Translations under genes and position numbers: made by a program
Notes under the pieces: model-generated
What the model saw: only the letters and a program-made list of their open reading frames with translations
Databases searched by the model: none
What the model was told of the DNA's origin: nothing
NCBI RefSeq assembly: GCF_003347205.1
Contig: NZ_QQBJ01000016.1
Span: 62,001-126,000, forward strand
Direction: 5' to 3'
From: Mycolicibacterium moriokaense
GTDB taxonomy: Bacteria > Actinomycetota > Actinomycetes > Mycobacteriales > Mycobacteriaceae
Length of the DNA: 64,000 bases
In this document: piece after piece, positions 58,813 through 64,000 of the stretch
How the letters are laid out: each line of letters opens with the position of its first letter
Numbering within the stretch: the stretch's first letter is position 1

Positions 58813-59586
58813 CTACGGCTTCGCGAAACCCTCTGCGCCGAGCACCTTCTGGCCGGCCTCGCCGGTGACGAACGCGATGAACTTGTTTGCGAGTTGCTGC
58901 TGCTTGGACTGCTTGAGGACGGCAATCGGATAGGTGTTCACCGCGCCGGCGGACTCCGGGAACGCCACCGCGGTCACCTTGTCGGCCGCGCTCTGTGCGT
59001 CGGTGACGTAGACCAGGCCGGCGTCGGCCTGGCCGCTGGTGACCTTGCCGAGCACGTCGGTCACCTGCGACTCCTCGCTGACGGGGTTCAACTGCACACC
59101 GGTGGCCCTCTCGACCTTCTCGGTCGCGGAGCCGCAGGGCACCTGCGGCGCGCACACCACCACGGACAAGCCCGGCTGCGTCAGGTCCTTGAACGACGCG
59201 ATCTTCTTCGGATTGCCCGGCGCCGTAACGATTGTCAGCGTGTTGGAGGCGAAGTTCACCGGATCGCCTGCGACCAGGCCGCCCTGCGCCGCCTTGTCCA
59301 TGTTCTTCGTGTCGGCCGAGGCGAACACGTCGGCGGGAGCGCCCTGCGCCAGCTGGGTGACCAGGTCCGAGGAGCCCGCGAACGACAGCTGGACATCGCT
59401 GCCGGGATTGTCGGACTCGAATTGGTCACCGATCTCGGTGAACGATTTCTTCAGCGATGCCGCCGCGAAGACGACCAGCGTGCCGCCCTTCGAGTTCGGC
59501 GCCGACGCGTCGTTCGACGAGCCGCAACCGGCGACCACGAGGCCGACGACGGCGGTTGCGGCGGCGATCGCGACGATACGTTTCAC
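58813..59586 (-). CDS. modA: molybdate ABC transporter substrate-binding lipoprotein
   Basis: 257 aa from the GTG at 59586 with GGAGGA five bases upstream. Lipobox LVVAGC. The anion-binding motif FAAASLKKSFTEIG and the ADVFASAD and GLVYVTDA segments are ModA hallmarks, where Ser and Tyr/backbone groups bind the oxyanion. The permease and ATPase genes (modB/modC) are not downstream here: the convergent tetR follows directly. The GTG overlaps the stop of the TOBE-domain regulator. Confidence 0.92.
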   Translation of the reverse strand: MKRIVAIAAATAVVGLVVAGCGSSNDASAPNSKGGTLVVFAAASLKKSFTEIGDQFESDNPGSDVQLSFAGSSDLVTQLAQGAPADVFASADTKNMDKAAQGGLVAGDPVNFASNTLTIVTAPGNPKKIASFKDLTQPGLSVVVCAPQVPCGSATEKVERATGVQLNPVSEESQVTDVLGKVTSGQADAGLVYVTDAQSAADKVTAVAFPESAGAVNTYPIAVLKQSKQQQLANKFIAFVTGEAGQKVLGAEGFAKP

Positions 59587-59984
59587 GACTGTCCTCCAGC
59601 GGTTTCCACGATCACGGTGGTGGCTTTGACGACGGCCACTGCGACGCTGCCGGGCTCGAGCTTCAGCTCGCGAGCCGCGTCGGCGCTCATCAGCGACACG
59701 ACGGTGAAGGGTCCGCACTTCATCTCGACCTGCGCCATCACCGTGTCGAGGACGACGCGGGTGACCAGGCCGGTGAAGCGGTTGCGCGCCGAGCTGGCGA
59801 TCCCCAACGGCTCTTTCGGAGCGGCACCGCCATTCGACACGAGGAACTCGGCGAGCGCCCATCCGGGGATCACCTTGCGGCCCGACTCGTCCTGCTCGAC
59901 GGGCAGCGACCCGTCGTCGACCCAGCGCCGGACGGTGTCGTCACTGACGCCGAGTAGGTCGGCGGCTTCGCGGATTCGAATCAT
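59583..59984 (-). CDS. HTH/TOBE-domain molybdate-responsive regulator
   Basis: 133 aa from the ATG at 59984. Residues 1-45 are a MerR/excisionase-type HTH (REAADLLGVSDDTVRRWVDD), residues 65-130 a TOBE (Mop) oxyanion-binding domain (SARNRFTGLVTRVVLDTVMA, KLEPGSVAVAVVKATTVIVE). It is a single-chain functional equivalent of ModE that controls modA. A 36-bp dyad lies 38 bases upstream of the start. Confidence 0.88.
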   Translation of the reverse strand: MIRIREAADLLGVSDDTVRRWVDDGSLPVEQDESGRKVIPGWALAEFLVSNGGAAPKEPLGIASSARNRFTGLVTRVVLDTVMAQVEMKCGPFTVVSLMSADAARELKLEPGSVAVAVVKATTVIVETAGGQS

Positions 59985-60022
59985 CGACACGTCGACATCG
60001 TATCCGCATCCTCGGATCCAAT

Positions 60023-60058
60023 ACACATATAGCCCCGCATTTGCGGAGCTATATGTGT
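60023..60058. promoter_or_regulatory. extended dyad, probable operator of the TOBE-domain regulator
   Basis: ACACATATAGC (60023-60033) and GCTATATGTGT (60048-60058) are perfect arms; CCGCA/TGCGG makes an inner dyad. It is the only strong palindrome upstream of the modA operon. Confidence 0.65.
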
Positions 60059-60070
60059 CTCGGGTGGTGT

Positions 60071-60370
60071 TCAGCAGGCGGTGTCGACGTACACCGTCAT
60101 GCCGACCACCTGGTTCATCGGGTCCATCTGGCCGCCGGGATAGCCGGAATCGAAGCGGATGTAGGTCTGGCCCGCCCGGACTCCGGTCACCATGCACTCC
60201 GACAGCGGATGGCTACCGGTGCGGTTCACGATCACCGTGTTGCCGGACTTCTGCAATTTGGTGACCACGTCGGCGGCGTTCGGACTCGACGGGGAGGCGG
60301 CTGCGGGCGCGGCGATCGCCACCGCTGCGGCTGCCGCGGCGAGCGAGAGCGTGACGAGACGGACGTTCAT
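60071..60370 (-). CDS. small secreted mycobacterial protein, paralogue of the one at 10389
   Basis: 99 aa with AAGGAA before the ATG. Sec signal peptide (LVTLSLAAAAAAVAIAAPAA-AS), two Cys (LSECMVTG and VDTAC). The segment DVVTKLQKSGNTVIVNRTGS aligns with the secreted protein at 10389. It has its own promoter carrying GTAACGCCGC and GCACT elements shared with the ECF sigma operon. Confidence 0.8.
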   Translation of the reverse strand: MNVRLVTLSLAAAAAAVAIAAPAAASPSSPNAADVVTKLQKSGNTVIVNRTGSHPLSECMVTGVRAGQTYIRFDSGYPGGQMDPMNQVVGMTVYVDTAC

Positions 60371-60425
60371 GGCTGTTCCTTCGGGTCGGACTCAGTGGCA
60401 TCTGTTGATGCCCTTGCACTTTGGT

Positions 60426-60452
60426 AGTGCTGCGACCGTCGGGCGGCGTTAC
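60426..60452 (-). promoter_or_regulatory. candidate ECF promoter upstream of the small secreted protein
   Basis: On the minus strand GTAACGCCGC as -35 and GCACT as -10, with 17 bases after GTAAC. The same two elements with the same spacing occur at 61883-61909. Confidence 0.5.
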
Positions 60453-60458
60453 AGGCGG

Positions 60459-60695
60459 CTAGCGGAAATTGCGAAATGCATTGAGCAACTGGTCGCGAAA
60501 AGCCGGATCGAAGGACTCCTGGTCGACCTTGCCCAGGGTGTCGATGGTGGCTCGGAACTGTTGCAGATAGTTCTCGCAGCCATCGCATTCGAGCAGGTGC
60601 ATGTCGAAGCGCGCCCGCGTCTCAGGGTCAAGCGATCCGTCGAGGTAGGCCGTGACGAGTTCGACGAGTTCATTGCAGTCCATGGCGTCGTTCAC
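60459..60695 (-). CDS. zinc-binding anti-sigma factor (zf-HC2)
   Basis: 78 aa. HLLECDGC is the H-x3-C-x2-C of the anti-sigma zinc finger, with an N-terminal Cys (MDCNELVEL) as fourth ligand. It has no membrane segment, so it is a cytoplasmic anti-sigma of the RsrA/ChrR-like short type. It overlaps the sigma gene stop by four bases, the classical sigma/anti-sigma arrangement. Confidence 0.87.
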   Translation of the reverse strand: MNDAMDCNELVELVTAYLDGSLDPETRARFDMHLLECDGCENYLQQFRATIDTLGKVDQESFDPAFRDQLLNAFRNFR

Positions 60696-61327
60696 CTCGA
60701 TTCCTTCAGATAGTCCTCGAGCACCTGCCGCACTGCCGCGCGGCCACGGTGCAGAAGCACCCGTTGGTTGGCGATGCTGATGTCCAATAGTTCACAGACT
60801 TCGGCGGAGTCGAGGTCGAGCATGTCGCGCATCGTGACGACCATCCGCTGCCTGTCGGGAAGTTTGTCGAGTTCGCGCTGTGCCACCGCGACCAGTTCGT
60901 CGCCGAGAACCGATCCCTCGGGCGTCTCGGGGAAGGGCGCGGGCACCTCGTCGGGTCGCCAGTGGCCGGGATAGGGGTCATCGGCGGTGCGAAAGCGCGC
61001 GGGGTCGACGGTGCCGCCGGTGGCGGCCAGGATCTCGACGTCGGAATCGCGGCGGTCGCGGATGCCGCGCGCCTTGGCGACGTTGATCAGGATGGTGAAA
61101 AGCCATGTCCGAAGCGAAGATCGGCCTTCGAAGTTGCCGATTCCCTTCAGCAGGCCGATCCAGGCTTCCTGCACCACCTCTTCGGCGACCTCGTGTCGGC
61201 GTACGTAGCCGCGGGCGACGCGCAGCATCGAGGGCGTGTGACGGTCCACCAGTTCGGCGAAGGCCGCCTCGTCGCCGGCCTTCAAGGCGGCGACGAGGGC
61301 GGCTTCATCACGTGCGGCCGTGGTCAT
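60692..61327 (-). CDS. ECF RNA polymerase sigma factor
   Basis: 211 aa from the ATG at 61327. Region 2 at about residues 20-95 (VAEEVVQEAWIGLLKGIGNF) and region 4 at about 145-205 (DSAEVCELLDISIANQRVLL), separated by a variable linker (about 95-140). Its anti-sigma is the next gene. The DUF417 membrane protein gene is 20 bases upstream and in the same operon. The candidate autoregulated promoter is at 61883-61909. The signal is unknown; comparable ECF-DoxX/DUF417 pairs respond to oxidants or metals. Confidence 0.92.
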   Translation of the reverse strand: MTTAARDEAALVAALKAGDEAAFAELVDRHTPSMLRVARGYVRRHEVAEEVVQEAWIGLLKGIGNFEGRSSLRTWLFTILINVAKARGIRDRRDSDVEILAATGGTVDPARFRTADDPYPGHWRPDEVPAPFPETPEGSVLGDELVAVAQRELDKLPDRQRMVVTMRDMLDLDSAEVCELLDISIANQRVLLHRGRAAVRQVLEDYLKESR

Positions 61328-61347
61328 CTCGGCCACAGCGTAGCCGG

Positions 61348-61839
61348 TCAGGCGGTCACCTTGGCGGTTCGGAGCGCATCTGCCAGCGTCCACACCGATA
61401 CGCCCAGCAGAGCAACGTCTTTGATGAGGAACTGGCCCGTCGAGCCGAGCATCGGGAACCCGCCCTGGGAGGCCTCGAAGGCGCCGGGCGTCGTGACTAA
61501 AAAACTCAGCGTGGCAACGAAGAGGCCGATCGCGATCACGCTGCCCACCGCCGAAAGCCGGGGTGCCCAGGGTTTGACGGCCAGCAGCAGCGCTGCGGCC
61601 ACCTCGACGACGCCGAGCAGCGCCGAGAACGTGGTGACCGAGAAGATGTTGTAAAGCCAGCTCATCAGCGGGCTGCTGGCGACCAGCGGTTCGATGCCGT
61701 GCGCCTCGAACGCGGTGAACTTCATCAGCCCGATCCATCCGATGACGACGACGAGCCCGTACCGGGCGAGGTGGCCGCCCCAATTGTCGAAAGGGGTGGC
61801 TGCCCTGGCGGTGGCGCCGCGGGCGATGGTGTCGGTCAT
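61348..61839 (-). CDS. DUF417/DoxX-like membrane protein (RclC-type)
   Basis: 163 aa from the ATG at 61839, chosen because AAGGGAG sits six bases upstream; an earlier ATG at 61860 would hide that site. Four hydrophobic helices (LARYGLVVVIGWIGLMKF, FSALLGVVEVAAALLLAV, VGSVIAIGLFVATLSFLV, LIKDVALLGVSVWTLAD). DUF417 proteins include E. coli RclC, which helps in reactive chlorine resistance. It is the first gene of the sigma operon, so it is probably an effector. Confidence 0.8.
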   Translation of the reverse strand: MTDTIARGATARAATPFDNWGGHLARYGLVVVIGWIGLMKFTAFEAHGIEPLVASSPLMSWLYNIFSVTTFSALLGVVEVAAALLLAVKPWAPRLSAVGSVIAIGLFVATLSFLVTTPGAFEASQGGFPMLGSTGQFLIKDVALLGVSVWTLADALRTAKVTA

Positions 61840-61882
61840 CTCTGGCTCCCTTACATTCACGTGAACAGTCGGTGTACTGCTC

Positions 61883-61909
61883 AGTGCGCACCAGAGGCCG
61901 CGGCGTTAC
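61883..61909 (-). promoter_or_regulatory. candidate ECF promoter upstream of DUF417-sigma-anti-sigma operon
   Basis: GTAACGCCGC and, 17 bases after GTAAC, GCACT on the minus strand; the start codon is 43 bases downstream. It shares both elements with the site at 60426-60452. Confidence 0.5.
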
Positions 61910-61979
61910 GCGCTTTTAAGAGGTGCTCGATACCACGGTGAGCCCGGAAATGAGGTGCCACTCGCCGTCCTGCGGAAGC

Positions 61980-63785
61980 TCAGAACCAGTCGTCGCGCAT
62001 CTCGAGCGTGGTTCGGTCCAGTCGCTCGAGAAGATCGAGCTGCGGTGCGGTACGAGGTAGTTCGTAGCGGAAGAAGTATCGCGCCGCCTGGCGCTTGCCG
62101 TCATAGAAGTCGCCGGTGGCGCCGTCTGCTGCGACGAACTGCTCCAGCCAGATCCAGGCGATCACGACATGACCGAATGCCTCCAGGTAGACCGCGCTGT
62201 TGGCCATCGCGGCCTCGACGTCGCCGGAGCCGAACATGCCCGCTGTGACGATCGTCAGCCGCTGCCACGACGCCTCGAGGTCGTCGGCCAGTTGCGCAGC
62301 CTCTCCCCCGATCGCCCGGCCTCGGCCCACGGTGACACCGAGGCGCGCTCCGAGCTCGGTCAGGCTGGCACCGCCGCGCTGAGTGACCTTGCGACCCAAC
62401 AGATCCAAGCTTTGAATGCCATGGGTTCCCTCGTGGATGGGGTTCAGCCGATTGTCCCGGTAGTGCTGCTCGACGTCGTACTCGCGGGTGTAGCCGTAGC
62501 CGCCATGCACCTGGATCGCCAGATCGTTGGCCGCGGTGCACCACTGCGATGGCCAGCTCTTGGCCACCGGGGTGAGGATGTCCAACAACAGTGAGGCGCG
62601 CTCGCCCTCGTCGGCCGACTCGGGGCACGCCTGTATGTCGATGAGGCGGGCACAGTACAGCGCCAAGCCCAGGGCGCCCTCCACGTAAGCCTTCTGCGCC
62701 AACAACATTCGCTTGACGTCCGGGTGCTCGACAATCGGAACCTGCGGGGTGGTCGGATCCTTTGCGGTGATGGGCCGGCCCTGGGGTCGCTCTCGCGCGT
62801 ACCGCAACGACTTGAGATAGCCGGTGTAACCCAGCGCGACGGCGCCCATGCCCACACCCAGACGCGCTTCGTTCATCATGTGGAACATGTAGACCAGCCC
62901 ACGGTGCGGCTCGCCCACCAGGTAGCCCACCGCGCCGGGCCTGCCCCCGGGTGCGAAGGTGCCGTCGCCGAAGTTGAGCACGGTGTTGGTGATGCCGCGC
63001 TGACCCATTTTGTGGTTCAGTCCCGCCAGCGCCACGTCGTTGCGTTCGCCGACGTTCCCTTCGGCATCCACCAGGTACTTGGGGACGACGAACAGCGAAA
63101 TGCCCTTCGTGCCAGACGGGCCGCCGGGAATCTTGGCCAGGACCAGGTTGACGATGTTCTCGCTCAGCTCGTGTTCGGCTCCGGAGATCCACATCTTGGT
63201 GCCGAACAGCCGGTAGCTGCCGTCATCCTGAGGTTCGGCGCGGGTGGTGATGTCCGCCAGCGATGACCCGGCCTGCGTTTCCGACAGCGCCATCGTGCCG
63301 GTGAAGCGCCCAGCCAGCATCGGCGCGACGAACGCGGACCGCTGCTCATCGCTGCCGAATTTGGCGAGCAGGTTGGCGTTGGCGATCGTCAGCATCACGT
63401 ATCCCGATGTGGCGATGTTGGCCGCCGAGATCCATCCGAAACCGGCCTGCGCCACGCAGACAGGCAGCTGCGCCCCGCCGAGTTCGTGTTCCATGGTCAT
63501 ACCGAGCAGGTCGGCCTTCGCGAACGCGGCCAGCGCCTCGCCGACCTCCGGGATGACCGTGACCCGGTTGCCGTCGAAGGTGGGTTCGTTGGCGTCGCTC
63601 TTCTTGTTGTGCGGTGCGAAGTACCGCTCGGCGAGCTCCTCGCAGAGTTCGAGCACGCCGTCAAACGTCTCGCGGGAGTGCTCGGCGAATCGTGCGCGCT
63701 TGGTCAGCGCGTCGACATCGAGCCATTCGTACAGCAGGAAGTCGAGATCGCGTCGCGACATCAGGCTCGAGCGGTTCGCTGTCAA
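61980..63785 (-). CDS. large acyl-CoA dehydrogenase (FadE5/DmdC-like)
   Basis: About 601 aa from the TTG at 63785, which follows AGGAGG (63790-63795) by four bases; the ATG at 63761 is the alternative. Motifs: ELGGAQLPVCVAQAGFGWIS, LSETQAGSSLADITTRAE, TKMWISGAEHELS, the Glu/Arg segment QRGITNTVLNFG and VHGGYGYTREYDVEQHYRD with the catalytic region. The extra C-terminal domain and length of about 600 residues separate it from normal FadE proteins (about 400) and place it with FadE5 or the methylmercaptopropionyl-CoA type. Confidence 0.88.
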   Translation of the reverse strand: MTANRSSLMSRRDLDFLLYEWLDVDALTKRARFAEHSRETFDGVLELCEELAERYFAPHNKKSDANEPTFDGNRVTVIPEVGEALAAFAKADLLGMTMEHELGGAQLPVCVAQAGFGWISAANIATSGYVMLTIANANLLAKFGSDEQRSAFVAPMLAGRFTGTMALSETQAGSSLADITTRAEPQDDGSYRLFGTKMWISGAEHELSENIVNLVLAKIPGGPSGTKGISLFVVPKYLVDAEGNVGERNDVALAGLNHKMGQRGITNTVLNFGDGTFAPGGRPGAVGYLVGEPHRGLVYMFHMMNEARLGVGMGAVALGYTGYLKSLRYARERPQGRPITAKDPTTPQVPIVEHPDVKRMLLAQKAYVEGALGLALYCARLIDIQACPESADEGERASLLLDILTPVAKSWPSQWCTAANDLAIQVHGGYGYTREYDVEQHYRDNRLNPIHEGTHGIQSLDLLGRKVTQRGGASLTELGARLGVTVGRGRAIGGEAAQLADDLEASWQRLTIVTAGMFGSGDVEAAMANSAVYLEAFGHVVIAWIWLEQFVAADGATGDFYDGKRQAARYFFRYELPRTAPQLDLLERLDRTTLEMRDDWF

Positions 63786-63855
63786 AGGTCCTCCTCGCCG
63801 CATGTGGGCGTAGAGGCCCACGGCCCAGAGTATGACCTCTCGCGACTATGTAGTC

Positions 63856-64000
63856 CTACGCCGGTCTCGGTAGTCCTGGGCCGGTCTTGCGGGCATACCG
63901 GTGCTCTCGCCGCGCGGCGAAGAACTCGGCCCAGGAATCAACATCGGGGTGGTCCCTCAGCAGCACGCGTCGCTGGCGTTCGGTCAAACCACCCCAGACC
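63856..64000 (-). CDS. WhiB-family protein, C-terminal fragment
   Basis: The right edge of the window carries 47 codons of a minus-strand gene whose start lies outside. VWGGLTERQRRVL is the conserved G-x-WGG turn and helix of WhiB iron-sulfur regulators, followed by a basic C-terminus (AARREHRYARKTGPG) suited to DNA binding. The cluster-binding Cys residues are beyond the edge. The gene is cut by the window, so the paralogue cannot be named. Confidence 0.75.
   Translation of the reverse strand, partial: VWGGLTERQRRVLLRDHPDVDSWAEFFAARREHRYARKTGPGLPRPA

Overview
The window is high-GC actinobacterial DNA and almost certainly comes from a rapidly growing mycobacterium (Mycolicibacterium-like). 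Evidence: an Mce operon, a PE-PPE-domain hydrolase, LpqN/LpqT-type lipoproteins, several F420/LLM-type and P450 genes, a WhiB C-terminus, and a block that mirrors (inverted) the M. tuberculosis Rv0998-Rv1005c neighbourhood. That block holds pabB, rsmI, pmt, arcA, an AlkB homologue, Rv0999-like lipoproteins and the cAMP-gated acetyltransferase Pat. No tRNA, rRNA, CRISPR array, insertion sequence or prophage was seen.

Layout. (1) 0-16.7 kb, mostly conserved core: oxidoreductase fragment plus ECF41 sigma factor, pabB, alpha/beta hydrolase, rsmI, pmt, a decayed endonuclease-like pseudogene, arcA, soxR with a SoxR box, AlkB, three small exported proteins, PE-PPE hydrolase, LpqN/T lipoprotein, and an apparent operon of adenylate cyclase - cAMP-dependent lysine acetyltransferase - shikimate-dehydrogenase-like protein. 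(2) 16.7-47.4 kb, accessory catabolic island: four regulators (two tandem-TetR Mce3R-like proteins within it, one single TetR within it, another TetR at 58 kb), three P450s, acyl-CoA dehydrogenase, DapA-fold aldolase, amidohydrolase, four SDRs, three paralogous dihydrodipicolinate-reductase-like dehydrogenases, two LLM oxidoreductases, ALDH, an AveC-like membrane protein, a leaderless ABC-type binding protein, and a MoxR/VWA pair. (3) 47.4-55.3 kb: a translationally coupled mceA-F operon plus a small secreted protein, with no yrbE permease genes. (4) 56-58.8 kb: P450 - AveC-like - 41-aa membrane protein operon divergent from a TetR gene. (5) 58.8-64 kb: modA and its TOBE-domain regulator, a small secreted protein, an ECF sigma/anti-sigma/DUF417 operon, a large acyl-CoA dehydrogenase and a WhiB fragment.

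How it works together (inference from sequence). Three operator families tie the accessory genes into regulons. A 16-bp motif, RACCWAATATYTGTTC, occurs at five places: before the cyclase/double-TetR pair, the binding-protein/AveC/P450 operon, moxR, the VWA/SDR divergent promoter and mceA. At three of them it lies in a recognisably conserved promoter module. A second palindrome, CTATACGNNCGTNTAG, occurs four times around the single TetR at 22.7 kb and its P450, acyl-CoA dehydrogenase and amidohydrolase operons. A third, TAATAGTGNNCACTATTA, links the TetR/AveC promoter at 58.1 kb to a divergent pair of dehydrogenases at 45.3 kb. Together these suggest a dedicated uptake (Mce) and oxidation programme for an unidentified hydrophobic substrate, perhaps isoprenoid, steroid or polyketide-like.
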